This document shows, one piece after another, positions 36,933 to 46,324 of a DNA stretch of 64,000 nucleotides; the stretch's first letter is position 1; every line of letters begins with the position of its first letter. The stretch is from assembly GCF_014647915.1 (NCBI RefSeq), contig NZ_BMQC01000001.1:186001-250000 (forward strand). Direction: 5' to 3'. This DNA is from Pilimelia terevasa. Its GTDB lineage: Bacteria > Actinomycetota > Actinomycetes > Mycobacteriales > Micromonosporaceae. Made by a program: the position numbers and the translations under genes. A model generated the notes under the pieces. It saw nothing but the letters and a program-made list of their open reading frames with translations, did not search any database and was not told the origin of the DNA.

Positions 36933-37794
36933 TGTTATCCTCCCATTTAGAGCCGTTTGTCGCCGATGTAACAGTCAGTCCGTCTGCGAAGGCCAGCCCG
37001 GTTCCGAGGGCCGTGGCCAAGATCTTAAGGAAATCGCCGTCGGCCTCACAGAAGACATTCGGCTTAGGATGATCAACCGTTAGGAATCCGTACGTCTCAT
37101 CCATGGTTCTCACAGGATGAGACATATAGGACTCATAGGGACGTTTCTCCCTGGCCAGAGGATGTGTCTTGGGTAGATCTTTAATGTTGTTAACTATCTC
37201 CGCTTTGTCACCTTTAAGGAAGTTTGCAAAGCGGTCCTTTCGCCCCTCGGGTTCCCAATGAAAGCAAGCTCGGGCGTTATCGTGTCGTCCGCTGCCATTT
37301 GCGGAGCGAATGTGTCGCAACTCTAGTTGTCCTTGCCCGAGCTGCCCGCCGGCCAAGCACGATTCCTCCACGAGGTAGAGAGTGGCGCGCGTGAGGTTCT
37401 CGTCGTGTGCTGAAGGCTGGAAAACGTCTGAGCACACCTTCACGATCGCTTGCTGCAATGCTGCTAGCTCGGCGGCACCTCTGGTGCTGGCGAGATGATT
37501 GAGGCCCTTGAGGCTAGGGGGTAGCCCGACGGCTGCCATTCGGTGCCAGCGTTCTTTGTCTCGTTCGAGCAGTCGAATGCCCAACGCCTGGATTGCGTTC
37601 TGAAGCGCCAGAAATAGCGCAGCGCAACCACCGACTAGGAGCGCGAGCTTTTGGTAAGTCTCGTCGGCCAGCTCAATTGCCATGCCGGAAACGGCGAGGA
37701 CCACGAACGCGATGCTTCCCAGCCACACGCCAGGCTTGCCCGCCAGCCAGTCCATCGACCGTTTAGTGGTTCTTCGGGCGAACGTCCGGATCAT
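36847..37794 (-). CDS. Two-transmembrane GAF-domain protein, inverted in the head module
   Basis: 315 residues. Two hydrophobic helices (WLGSIAFVVLAVSGMAIEL and LALLVGGCAALFLALQ) lie within the first 70 residues. A linker follows, then a GAF-like sensor domain from about residue 120: NLTRATLYLVEESCLAGG, PYESYMSHPVRTMDETYGFL with TVDHPKP, and FLKILATALGTGLAFADGL. The DNA is more AT-rich than its neighbours. It splits the scaffold and capsid genes, as a moron does. A lysogen-expressed sensor or exclusion function is an inference. Confidence 0.8.
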   Translation of the reverse strand: MIRTFARRTTKRSMDWLAGKPGVWLGSIAFVVLAVSGMAIELADETYQKLALLVGGCAALFLALQNAIQALGIRLLERDKERWHRMAAVGLPPSLKGLNHLASTRGAAELAALQQAIVKVCSDVFQPSAHDENLTRATLYLVEESCLAGGQLGQGQLELRHIRSANGSGRHDNARACFHWEPEGRKDRFANFLKGDKAEIVNNIKDLPKTHPLAREKRPYESYMSHPVRTMDETYGFLTVDHPKPNVFCEADGDFLKILATALGTGLAFADGLTVTSATNGSKWEDNNARGGNATDTKSAGQSPQPQESGSARRD

Positions 37795-37913
37795 GATCCC
37801 TCGCTACGACTTACGTCCGAAGGTAGCGCAGTTATGCCGTCTTAGATTGCCTTATGCGGCAACTGGCCGGCTGGGATTGGTCATGTGAGCATAAACTTCT
37901 TTTTAGGAACCAG

Positions 37914-38981
37914 ATGGGAGCTTCGTTGCCTGAACATCAAATTGTCAAACCGCAAAAGCTCGCCGCGACCGCGGTCGGGATGCTGGAGCAGGAACTCGTC
38001 GTCCCGAACTTGTTCCAGAAGCAGGGGATCGACCAGTTCAAGGGCGCCGAGAACGACACCATCAGCGTTCCCGTCGAGGGTGTGTTGCCGTTCCACGACT
38101 ACGCGTGGCGCAACGACCGGTCCAAGCCGATCGAGTTCGACGAGTACAAGGAACGCAAGATCCCGGTCACCTTCGGTGGCAACGTCTACTCGGCAGTCAA
38201 GGTCACCGATGAGCAGAACGATTTCGACCTGAAGAATTGGGCCAAGCTGCTCAACCCACAGGTCAAGGCCGTCGCCCGCGGCCTGGGTAGGCGGGCGGTC
38301 AAGACGCTCACCAGCCAGACGTACAACGTGGTCATCGGTCAGGCCGCCCGCAACCTGCGCGGCGCCATCATCGAGGCCCGCCGCGTAGTCAACAAGTTCA
38401 ACGTGCCCGACGAGCAGCGTTACCTGCTGGTCGGCTCCGACTTCGAGGCCGCCCTGCTCGGCGACGACAAGCTGAACCTGGCGCAGAACGTCGGCGACGC
38501 CGAGGCGCAAAGCGCCCTGCGGAACGCGCTCATCGCCGACCGGTGGGGCTTCCGGATCGTCGTGGACAAGACCATCCCGTCGGACGCCGCCTACGCGATG
38601 GTCACCTCCGCGTTCATTTTCCTCTCTGGCGCGCCCGCGGTGCCGCAGTCGATCGCCTTCGGCGCCACCCAGTCACACGAGTCCATCGCACTGCGCTGGG
38701 TCCGCGACTACGACCCCGCCTACATGCACGACCGCAGCGTGGTCAACACCTACGCCGGCTTCCGCACAGTCAAGGACCCGCTGGTCGGCTGGGACGAGGC
38801 CAAGAACAGCGAGATCGTCTCCGAGGGAGAGCACTTCGTGCGCGCGATCAAGCTCACCCTCGGCGGCACCTCGACCTACCCGCCGAAGGACAGCGAGCTG
38901 GCAAAGATCACCGGCATTTCCGATGCCGCGCCGTGGCCGCCGACCAGCGGCCAGCCGGCGGACGCCCGCGCGGCCAAGTAG
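37914..38981 (+). CDS. Major capsid protein (P22 coat-like)
   Basis: 355 residues. Features are LAATAVGMLEQELVVPNLFQ at the N-terminus, TISVPVEGVLPFHDYAW, and VPDEQRYLLVGSDFEAALLG with WGFRIVVDKTIP, the layout of P22 gp5-type HK97-fold capsids in actinophages. ATG 37914 has AGGAA upstream; the longer frame to 37854 would add residues without a clear binding site. Confidence 0.88.
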   Translation: MGASLPEHQIVKPQKLAATAVGMLEQELVVPNLFQKQGIDQFKGAENDTISVPVEGVLPFHDYAWRNDRSKPIEFDEYKERKIPVTFGGNVYSAVKVTDEQNDFDLKNWAKLLNPQVKAVARGLGRRAVKTLTSQTYNVVIGQAARNLRGAIIEARRVVNKFNVPDEQRYLLVGSDFEAALLGDDKLNLAQNVGDAEAQSALRNALIADRWGFRIVVDKTIPSDAAYAMVTSAFIFLSGAPAVPQSIAFGATQSHESIALRWVRDYDPAYMHDRSVVNTYAGFRTVKDPLVGWDEAKNSEIVSEGEHFVRAIKLTLGGTSTYPPKDSELAKITGISDAAPWPPTSGQPADARAAK

Positions 38982-39061
38982 CCGCACCTGAACCGGGCCG
39001 GGAGACGAGCTGTGCCTTGAGCCCTCGTCTCCCGGCCCCGCCCACCAGAGGGAGGTGACGC

Positions 39062-39520
39062 ATGGAGATGGAGCCCTACGCCACCATCAAGGAACTGACC
39101 GGCCGACTGGATTGGACCCTCGACGACGACGAGCTACGCATCGCCGGCACCGCCCTGGTCGACGCCTCGGACCTGGCCCGCGGCTACGGCCGCAACTGGC
39201 CCGTCGCAACTGTGCCCGCGCTGGTGCGGACGCTGGTGCTGCGCTCAGCCGCCCGGTACATGCGCAACCCCGACGGCTACGTGACCTCCCGCGCCGGCGA
39301 CGAGGCGCTGACCTGGTCGGACCTCGGCGCCGAAGCCGGTACTCCGTACTTCACCCGCCCCGAGAAGGCTCTACTTGCCCGCCTGGCCGGCAACCACCGC
39401 CTCACCTCAGTGCCCGCCACCGCGTGGCAGACAAAGGCCCGACCCGACGACGGCACCGTGCCGGTCGCAGGCGGCGGCAAGCACTTCCCAATGTTCCACC
39501 CTGAGGAGCACCAGCGGTGA
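39062..39520 (+). CDS. Head-tail connector protein
   Basis: 152 residues, gp6/gp15-like adaptor that binds the portal. It has the helical pattern YATIKELTGRLDWTLDDDEL and VRTLVLRSAARYMRNPDGY. ATG 39062 has GGGAGGTG upstream; ATG 39068 is an alternative. It overlaps the next start by 4 bp. Confidence 0.75.
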   Translation: MEMEPYATIKELTGRLDWTLDDDELRIAGTALVDASDLARGYGRNWPVATVPALVRTLVLRSAARYMRNPDGYVTSRAGDEALTWSDLGAEAGTPYFTRPEKALLARLAGNHRLTSVPATAWQTKARPDDGTVPVAGGGKHFPMFHPEEHQR

Positions 39521-39852
39521 GCGTGCAACGCCGCCGTGGCCAGACCGCCCTGATTTGGCGCACCAAGACTGCCATCGACAAGCGGGGCAACACTGTCGTG
39601 GTCGCCGACGCCGACGGACCGCACGAGGTCCGCGCCGCGTTCATTCCGCAGCGCTCGGCACGCGCCGAGGTCCCCGGCCAGCAGCAGATCAACGTCACCC
39701 GCATGATCGTCGCCGCCGATCTGCCAGAGGTGAACCTGTGGTCGCGGGTGCGCTGGCGCGGCCGGGACTGGGACGTGGTCACCCCGCCGGCCTATCACCA
39801 CGGCACCCGGCGCACCCGTCACTGGTCCATCGACATTCGGGAGCGCCTCTGA
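39517..39852 (+). CDS. Head closure / head-tail joining protein
   Basis: 111 residues, beta-rich, beginning VSVQRRRGQTALIWRTKTAI. WSRVRWRGRDWDVVTPPAYH is typical of SPP1 gp16-like stoppers. The assignment is mostly by position in the conserved order connector, stopper, tail-completion protein. GTG 39517 overlaps the connector stop. Confidence 0.65.
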   Translation: MSVQRRRGQTALIWRTKTAIDKRGNTVVVADADGPHEVRAAFIPQRSARAEVPGQQQINVTRMIVAADLPEVNLWSRVRWRGRDWDVVTPPAYHHGTRRTRHWSIDIRERL

Positions 39853-40211
39853 TGGCCAAGATCTACCACAGCGTTGGCGGACGCAAGACCAGCAAAGTCC
39901 TCGCCGAGAATGCTGGCGTCCAAGACGCCCTGGAACGCATCACGTTCGAGGTGGCCGCCAACGCCGATGTCGCGCTGCAAGAGCACCGCGCCGAAGGCCA
40001 CGCCACCATCGAGGTCGACCACGGCAAGGTCGACTGGTACGTGGTCCTCTCCGACGAACGCGGCCAGAAGGCCGCCCTGTCCATCGAGTACGGCCGCGCC
40101 GCCCACATCGACCCCAAGACCGGCGAACGCAAGGGCGCCATGGAGGGCCTTTACATCCTTCACCGCGCCACCCACTTGCCAATCCGACGCGGCCGGCAGA
40201 TCAAAAAATGA
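39852..40211 (+). CDS. Tail-completion neck protein (DUF5403-like)
   Basis: 119 residues, beginning MAKIYHSVGGRKTSKVLAEN, with LSIEYGRAAHIDPKTG and a basic C-terminus. It resembles the actinophage DUF5403 neck proteins in the HK97 gp10 position. ATG overlaps the previous stop (TGATG). Confidence 0.6.
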   Translation: MAKIYHSVGGRKTSKVLAENAGVQDALERITFEVAANADVALQEHRAEGHATIEVDHGKVDWYVVLSDERGQKAALSIEYGRAAHIDPKTGERKGAMEGLYILHRATHLPIRRGRQIKK

Positions 40212-40705
40212 TGGCCGGACTACCAGAAGCCGTGCGGGCATTGGCCGAGCTAAGCCCTGTCGAGGACGTACTGCTGGCTGTCCTGCGCCGCAAGCTGAAC
40301 GGAATTCAGATCCGCAGCCTCATCGCCGCCCACCAGACGTTCCCGCTGGTCGTCGTGCGCCGAGCCCCGCAGTTTGGACTCTGGGATGGCGATCCCCGAT
40401 TCGTCGACTCCGCCGACGTGGACATCCACTGCTTCGCCGAGGACCCCGACGGTGACGAAGACGCCGCGATCCTCTCCGAGGCCGTCCGCGTGGTGCTACG
40501 TGACGCCGCCATGCAGCAGGCCAGCGTCCCCGGACGCGGCCACATCACCCGCGTCGAAATGACCTCTGCGCCTCGACGGGCGCCCGACTGGGCCACAGCC
40601 ACCGGCCCAGTCCAGTACGCGGATCTGCCCACCGGCGTCGTCCGCTATGAGACCACCTACCGCATTCGCATCCGGCGGCCGATGGCGCGGCCACCTGCCC
40701 ACTGA
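40208..40705 (+). CDS. Tail terminator protein
   Basis: 165 residues, alpha/beta. VDIHCFAEDPDGDEDAAILS and VVRYETTYRIRIRRPM are typical of tail-terminator proteins, and it directly precedes the major tail protein. Overlaps the upstream gene by 4 bp. Confidence 0.7.
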   Translation: MMAGLPEAVRALAELSPVEDVLLAVLRRKLNGIQIRSLIAAHQTFPLVVVRRAPQFGLWDGDPRFVDSADVDIHCFAEDPDGDEDAAILSEAVRVVLRDAAMQQASVPGRGHITRVEMTSAPRRAPDWATATGPVQYADLPTGVVRYETTYRIRIRRPMARPPAH

Positions 40706-40716
40706 GGAGATCCGCC

Positions 40717-41286
40717 TTGCCCGTTAACGATCTGGCGACGCTCATCGTCGGAGCCGGGAACTACTTCACTGCACCGACTAGCACCCCGATGCCCAGCGAC
40801 ATCCTGGTGCCCCCGAGCCCTTGGGCCAATGTCGGACACACGTCCCTGGAAGATTTGTTCGGCGTAACCTCCGAGGGTGGCGAGGCAACCGTCGTCGGCA
40901 CCTTGCAGAACAAGAGCTTGCGCACCAACTACAGCGCGCGCACCGAGACGTTAACGTTCACCCTCCAGCAGTTCGACACCGCCGGCCTGCGCCTGTACTA
41001 CGGCGCGAACGCCCCGCTGCTGCCTAACGGCCTCATCGGCGTCCCGGCCAACCCCAAGCCCACCGTGTGCGCGTTTCTTGTCGTGTTCATCGACGGCGAC
41101 AACCACTTCGGCTTTTATGCGCCCAAGGCCGAAATCTACCGCGCCGACGACATGACTATCGCTGACACCGAAACGCTTGCCGGCCTGCCGCTTGGCGTCA
41201 AGCCGATGATCGACGGCAGCAATGCGTGGACTTACGCCGTAACTCCACTTGGTACGCCTACGTCCGGTGATCCTTCAGACGGCTGA
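40717..41286 (+). CDS. Major tail (tube) protein
   Basis: 189 residues, beta-rich, with LEDLFGVTSEGGEATVVGTL and RTETLTFTLQQFDTAGLRLY, matching siphovirus tube proteins that polymerise around the tape measure. The TTG start at 40717 is supported by GAGGAG about eight bases upstream. A 91-bp gap, larger than usual in this operon, follows. Confidence 0.85.
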   Translation: MPVNDLATLIVGAGNYFTAPTSTPMPSDILVPPSPWANVGHTSLEDLFGVTSEGGEATVVGTLQNKSLRTNYSARTETLTFTLQQFDTAGLRLYYGANAPLLPNGLIGVPANPKPTVCAFLVVFIDGDNHFGFYAPKAEIYRADDMTIADTETLAGLPLGVKPMIDGSNAWTYAVTPLGTPTSGDPSDG

Positions 41287-41377
41287 TCGCATTTTCCCAG
41301 CTCATGTCCGGCACGGCATCGGTCCTTCGAGGTCACAGATGTCTCGCCGGTGACAACCCCTGCTACGGAGGCCCACG

Positions 41378-41725
41378 TTGGCGAACTACACCCTCGACGA
41401 TATCCGCGCTGCCGCGGAGGCGAAGTACGGCTCGACCGACATCAATGAAGTTGACGGCATGACCGTCCGGCTGCTCAACCCACTGCGCCTGCCGAAGAAG
41501 TCGCGTACGGCGCTGGTGGACATCCAGAAGCGGATGGACGACGAGTCCGTGGACGCCGACCAGGAGGCGCTGCTGGTGGAGGCGATTCGGCTGGTGGCGC
41601 AAACGCCGAAGCAGGCCACCGCCCTGCTGCGCGCGGTCGGTGATGACCTGGCTGTGCTGGCACAGATCTTCGCCACCTACGCGGAGGGCACGCAGGCGGG
41701 GGAAGCCTCAGCCTCGCGCGACTAA
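41378..41725 (+). CDS. Tail assembly chaperone, short (G) product
   Basis: 115 residues, beginning MANYTLDDIRAAAEAKYGST, ending EGTQAGEASASRD. It binds the tape measure during tail assembly. TTG 41378 has CGGAGG upstream. The position before the tape measure and the overlapping second frame mark it as the G protein of the G/GT pair. Confidence 0.88.
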   Translation: MANYTLDDIRAAAEAKYGSTDINEVDGMTVRLLNPLRLPKKSRTALVDIQKRMDDESVDADQEALLVEAIRLVAQTPKQATALLRAVGDDLAVLAQIFATYAEGTQAGEASASRD

Positions 41726-42087
41726 TCGACGACTACGGCGAGGGCCTGTACGCCGACCTGCGGTTCTACTACGGCGTCGACCTCGGTGAGGTCATCGCCG
41801 GCCGCGGGCCGGCGCCCTCGCTGATCATCGCACTCGCGCAGAGGCTCCCCGACACGTCCCTGACCGTGGCGCTGGCCTCCGGTGGGCGGGAGCACCTCGG
41901 CTGGGGAGTGGACCGGCATATGGCCGCGGATCTGTTCGACGCGCTCAACGTCAACACCCGCGCTACCGGCCACTGGGCCAAGGGCAAGGCGCCGAAGTTA
42001 CCGGCCTGGCCGCGTCCGGCCAAACCCGAAACCAAGCACAACGGACCAGTGTCGGTCGCCGACATCTATCAGCGTCTGCGGAGGTGA
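41378..42087 (+). CDS. Tail assembly chaperone, -1 frameshift (GT) product
   Basis: A slippery heptamer GGGGGAA at 41698-41704 lies 18 nt before the G stop codon. Shifting back one base continues in an open frame that reads SLSLARLIDDYGEGLYADLR and ends VADIYQRLRR at 42087. That frame has no usable start of its own, and the tape measure begins 4 bp later. This is the standard arrangement in tailed phages; the fusion is about 236 residues. Confidence 0.85.
41698..41704 (+). promoter_or_regulatory. Slippery site for programmed -1 frameshift
   Basis: GGGGGAA in the phase G GGG GAA. After slipping, the P-site tRNA re-pairs with GGG and the A-site tRNA with GGA. See the chaperone entries. Confidence 0.8.
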
Positions 42088-42091
42088 TCGG

Positions 42092-45000
42092 ATGGCTGCC
42101 GGACAGGTGATCGGCCGGGTGTCGGTCAAGGTCATGCCCGATACCGGCGACTTCCGCCGCGACGCCGAACGCAAGCTGTCGGTGATCGAGAAGCAGCTCC
42201 GCATCGAGATCGGCACCACGATCGACATGAGCGGAGCGAGCCGGGAGTTCCTGCAAGAGGTCCGCAAGATCAACCAGCGGAACCGGGTGCTGGACTCCCG
42301 CAAGATCAGGTTCCACACCACGATCTCCACCGACGGGATGCGCGAGGCCATCGCACGCGCGGTCCGGCAGCTCCAGAGCCGCGCGAACAACGAGAAGATC
42401 AAGATCCGGGCGGACCTGGTCGCGGCCACTGCCGATCTGGAGTTGAGCAAGGACTCCCTCGACGATGTCGAGCGGCAGCTCGACCGGTGGCGGCGTCGCG
42501 TGTCGCCGGTCAAGGTTCGGGTGCATCCGGACCTGACCCTGGGCGCCTTCACGGTGATCGAGAAGCGCCTTGACTACCTGACCCGCCCGCGTCGGGTGCC
42601 GATTTTCCCGACGGTCAACACGGGAGCGTTGGCCAAGGCCGCCGCCGCGCTGGGCGCCCTGTCCGGGGCGCGGTTGGCCGCCGGCTACATCCGGGATCTG
42701 GCCCGCCAGCTTATGCGCCTGGACAAGGCGGTCCCGCTGATCGGGACGCTGGCGCTAGCGATTGCCGGCCTGGCCGGGTGGGGGCTGTCGGCGGCCAGCA
42801 ACCTGGCCGCGCTGTCGGTATCGCTGGCGAGCATCGCGCCAGCGGCGCTGGTGCTGCCGGGCATCCTCGGCGGTCTGGCCATCGGGCTGGCCACCACGGT
42901 CGTGGTGTTCAAGGACTTCAAGAAGGTCCTGCCCGAGGTCAAAGCCCAGCTCGGCGCCTTACAGAAGGCGATGTCGGTCAACTTCTGGGCCGTCGCCAAG
43001 CAACCCATCAAAGACCTCGTCGCCACGCTGCTCCCGCAGCTCTCCGCCGGCCTTCGCCGCACCGCCACCGACCTCGGTGGCTTCTTCGGCTCCCTCGCCC
43101 GCTCCCTGTCCGGCGCCTTCAATGGCGTGCTCGCCGGCATGTTCGCCGACCTGTCCTCGTCGATTGCCATCGCCTCGACCGGCACCCGCGCGTACGCGGG
43201 CATCCTGGCCACCCTCGGCCAGGTCGGCGCCGGCTACCTGCCCCGGCTCGCGCAGTGGTTCGTCGACATTGCCAACCGGTTCGACGCCTGGCTGTCTGCC
43301 ACGGCGGCCGACGGCCGGCTCAAGGCATGGATCGACACCGGCCTGACCGCGCTGGCGGACCTCGGCGGTGTCCTGACCGGACTGGTGCGGATCTTCGCCG
43401 GCGTCGGCAAGGCGGCTACCGAGGCCGGCGGTTCGACCCTGTCGAGCCTCTCGGCGGCGCTGAACAGCATCGCCGACACGGTCAACGGGCCGGTGTTCCA
43501 GACCCTGCTGGTCGGCGTCTTCCGGGCCGCGCACCAGGCGATGGACCTGATCGCGACAACGTCCGGCCCCGCGGTGTCGACGATGTTCGCCACCCTGGCC
43601 ACGACCCTCCAGACCATCCTGCCGCTAGCCGGGGCCGCCATCGGCACCCTGCTCAAGTCGGTCGCTGAAGCGCTGTCGCAGCCGGCGCTGCAAACCGGCC
43701 TAACGGCCATGTTCACCGGCCTCAAGACCGGCATCGACGCCCTCGCCCCGGCGTTCGGCCCGATCGGCGCCGCGCTGGGCGCGTTGGCATCGCTGATCGG
43801 CACGTTCGCCGCGTCGGTCGGCCCGGTCCTAGCCACGCTGTTCACCGCGCTCGCCTCGGCGATCAGCACAGTCGCACCGGCGTTGCAGCCACTGGTCACC
43901 GTCCTGGCCGGCGGGCTGGGCGCCGCGTTCACCGCACTGGCGCCGGCCCTCCAGCAGGTGGTGGCCGCGTTCAGCTCGGTGGTCTCCGGCGGACTGATCA
44001 CCACCCTCGGTACGGCGCTGTCGGCGCTCGGCCCGGTGGTCGCAGCGTTAGCTCCGGCGATCGGCGGGTTGCTGGCCTCGGCGGTCAAGGCCCTCGCACC
44101 GATCCTGGCCGCGCTGGTGCCGCTGATCACGCAGGTGGCGAGCATTGTCGGCGGGTTCCTGGCCGAGGCGTTCACCGCGCTGGCGCCGGTGCTGACCCTG
44201 ATCGGTCAGACGCTGGGTGCGCTGGTGTCCGCGGTCGCGCCGCTGATCACCGCGTTGCTGTCGTTGGTGATGGCGGTCCTGCGACCGCTGCTGGATGCGG
44301 TCATCAAGATCGTGACAGCGGCGTTGCCGCCCCTTCGGGCCGCGATCGAAGCCCTGGTGCCGGCGCTGATGCCGGTCATCAACGCCATCGCCGCAGTGGT
44401 CACCTGGCTGGCCGAGAAGCTCGCCCCGGTCATCACGTTCATCGCCAAGATCCTGGTCGAGAGCCTCGTCGGCGCGATCAACGGCGTGACGCGGGTCTTC
44501 CGCGGCGCGGTCGACATCGTGATGGGCATCTGGAACACCTTCGCCGGCTTGTTCACCGGTGACTGGGGCCGGATGTGGAACGGCATCAAGCAGCTCTTTT
44601 CCGGGGTCTGGGACCTGATCGTCGGGATCGTCCAGACCGCACTGAACATCGGTGTCCTGGGCTTGGTCAAGAAGGGCCTCGCCCTGATCAAGGGCATCTG
44701 GACCGCGGCGTGGGACGGCATCAAAGTCGCCGCCACCACCACCTGGGCGGCGATCCGCGGCGCCTGGAGCGGATTCTTGGAGGCACTTAAGGCCGCACCT
44801 GGTGCGGCAGTGGCGCACATCAAGGGCCTGTTCACCGGCCTGTGGGGGGCGCTGAAATCCGGCGCCGCGATGGCGTGGAGCGCGGTACGTACGGCGTTCA
44901 TCACGGGCGCCGGCAACGCGATTGCCACGATCCGGGAACTGCCGGGCCGGGCACGTGCGGTCCTGGGCAACATCGGCTCGGTGCTGATCAACGCCGGCCG

Positions 45001-45430
45001 CCAGCTCATCGCCGGTCTGATCAACGGCATCCGGCAGATGTTCGGCCACCTCAAGGGCGTCCTGGGTGACCTGACCAGCAAGCTCAAAGACTGGAAAGGG
45101 CCGCCGGCCACTGACCGCACGCTGCTGGTCGGCGCCGGGCAGCTCCTCATCGACGGGCTGATCGACGGCCTGGAGTCCCGGTACGACGCGGTCAGGCGGT
45201 CCCTGGCGGGGCTGACCGCCGACATCGGCGGTCTGGACATCCCCACGCCAACGATCGGCCGCATCGCCGAGGCTCGCCTCGCCGCTCGGTTGCGCTGCGC
45301 GGCCGACGCCGCTTCGGGTCAGGCCCCGCCCGGTCGGGTTCTCAACTACTACGCCGCGCCTGGCACGTCGCTGTCGGCCGAGGAAGACCTGTTCGAGGCA
45401 GCGGGTCGGGCGAGGATGGTGGGCTGGTAG
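42092..45430 (+). CDS. Tape measure protein
   Basis: 1112 residues, the longest phage gene; its length sets tail length. The N-terminal 150 residues are coiled coil (RDAERKLSVIEKQLRIEIGT). A long central stretch has many hydrophobic Ala/Leu/Gly segments, and the C-terminal region has Trp-rich repeats (GIWNTFAGLFTGDWGRMWNG). ATG 42092 has GGAGGTG upstream. The implied tail is about 150-170 nm by the usual 1.5 angstrom per residue rule. Confidence 0.95.
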   Translation: MAAGQVIGRVSVKVMPDTGDFRRDAERKLSVIEKQLRIEIGTTIDMSGASREFLQEVRKINQRNRVLDSRKIRFHTTISTDGMREAIARAVRQLQSRANNEKIKIRADLVAATADLELSKDSLDDVERQLDRWRRRVSPVKVRVHPDLTLGAFTVIEKRLDYLTRPRRVPIFPTVNTGALAKAAAALGALSGARLAAGYIRDLARQLMRLDKAVPLIGTLALAIAGLAGWGLSAASNLAALSVSLASIAPAALVLPGILGGLAIGLATTVVVFKDFKKVLPEVKAQLGALQKAMSVNFWAVAKQPIKDLVATLLPQLSAGLRRTATDLGGFFGSLARSLSGAFNGVLAGMFADLSSSIAIASTGTRAYAGILATLGQVGAGYLPRLAQWFVDIANRFDAWLSATAADGRLKAWIDTGLTALADLGGVLTGLVRIFAGVGKAATEAGGSTLSSLSAALNSIADTVNGPVFQTLLVGVFRAAHQAMDLIATTSGPAVSTMFATLATTLQTILPLAGAAIGTLLKSVAEALSQPALQTGLTAMFTGLKTGIDALAPAFGPIGAALGALASLIGTFAASVGPVLATLFTALASAISTVAPALQPLVTVLAGGLGAAFTALAPALQQVVAAFSSVVSGGLITTLGTALSALGPVVAALAPAIGGLLASAVKALAPILAALVPLITQVASIVGGFLAEAFTALAPVLTLIGQTLGALVSAVAPLITALLSLVMAVLRPLLDAVIKIVTAALPPLRAAIEALVPALMPVINAIAAVVTWLAEKLAPVITFIAKILVESLVGAINGVTRVFRGAVDIVMGIWNTFAGLFTGDWGRMWNGIKQLFSGVWDLIVGIVQTALNIGVLGLVKKGLALIKGIWTAAWDGIKVAATTTWAAIRGAWSGFLEALKAAPGAAVAHIKGLFTGLWGALKSGAAMAWSAVRTAFITGAGNAIATIRELPGRARAVLGNIGSVLINAGRQLIAGLINGIRQMFGHLKGVLGDLTSKLKDWKGPPATDRTLLVGAGQLLIDGLIDGLESRYDAVRRSLAGLTADIGGLDIPTPTIGRIAEARLAARLRCAADAASGQAPPGRVLNYYAAPGTSLSAEEDLFEAAGRARMVGW

Positions 45431-46324
45431 ATGCCGCGACTGCAACTGGAATCCACGGCTGCTGGCGGGGACGTGTTCAACCTCGACGAGGTGCTGCACC
45501 GCGGGTTGGGCATCCAGGCCCTGTCCGGAGTGACCGGGCTGGGGCTGCCCAACGTCGCGGTGCAGTGGGTCGAAGGCGCCGGCGACGGGGCGACCTTCCG
45601 CGGCCGGCGGGTCCTGCCTCGCGAGATCGACCTGCCGTTGCTGTTCCAAGGCCGCAACCGGGAGCACCTCAAGACCTTGTTGAGCCGGTTCGCGCTGCTC
45701 ATGGCCGGCGAGTGCGTGATGCGGCTGGTCGAGGACGACGGCACCGACTGGTCCACCATCGTGCACCGCGTCGGTGGCGGCAGCTACGTCTACGGCCAGG
45801 ACACCATCGGCGAAGACGACCTGTTCACCGTGGTCACGCTCCGCGCCGGTGATCCGTACTGGACCTCGTCGCGGGCGATCCGCAAGTCCATCTCTCGCGG
45901 TAACACCAAGCCGGGGTTCCTGCGCCACCTGGCCCGGATGCCGGTCTCAAGTAGCCAGGCGATCGGGACGATCACCTTCGAGAACGTCGGGGACGCGGTC
46001 GCCTACCCGCTGTGGGAACTACGCGGTCCGGGCAGGGATTTTCGGGCGATCTCCCCACGTGGGGAACGGCTGCACTGGACTGGCCGCCTCCAGCCGGGGG
46101 AGCGGCTGGTCATCGACACCCGCCACGGCACCGTCATCGACGGGCAGGGCCGCAACCGATACGCCGAGCTCGCCCCAGCCCCCCGGTTCTGGACCGTCCC
46201 GACCGGCACCACCACGGCCACCGCATCGCTGGAGGACGCCGCTGTGCTGCGCAAACCACCGTCACTAGGAGTCGGGTCGCTGATCACCTGCACCTGGCGT
46301 CCGCGCCGCTGGCTGGTGATCTGA
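45431..46324 (+). CDS. Distal tail protein
   Basis: 297 residues, Dit-like baseplate hub that follows the tape measure. Typical features are PREIDLPLLFQGRNREHLKT and GDPYWTSSRAIRKSI, then a C-terminal beta domain with YPLWELRGPGRDF. The start is immediately after the tape measure stop. Confidence 0.82.
   Translation: MPRLQLESTAAGGDVFNLDEVLHRGLGIQALSGVTGLGLPNVAVQWVEGAGDGATFRGRRVLPREIDLPLLFQGRNREHLKTLLSRFALLMAGECVMRLVEDDGTDWSTIVHRVGGGSYVYGQDTIGEDDLFTVVTLRAGDPYWTSSRAIRKSISRGNTKPGFLRHLARMPVSSSQAIGTITFENVGDAVAYPLWELRGPGRDFRAISPRGERLHWTGRLQPGERLVIDTRHGTVIDGQGRNRYAELAPAPRFWTVPTGTTTATASLEDAAVLRKPPSLGVGSLITCTWRPRRWLVI

Noticed and set aside
44048-45928. 626-residue frame opposite the tape measure gene
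   Set aside because: Antisense shadow; Gln/Arg/Asp-rich repeats mirror the Ala/Leu codons of the tape measure.
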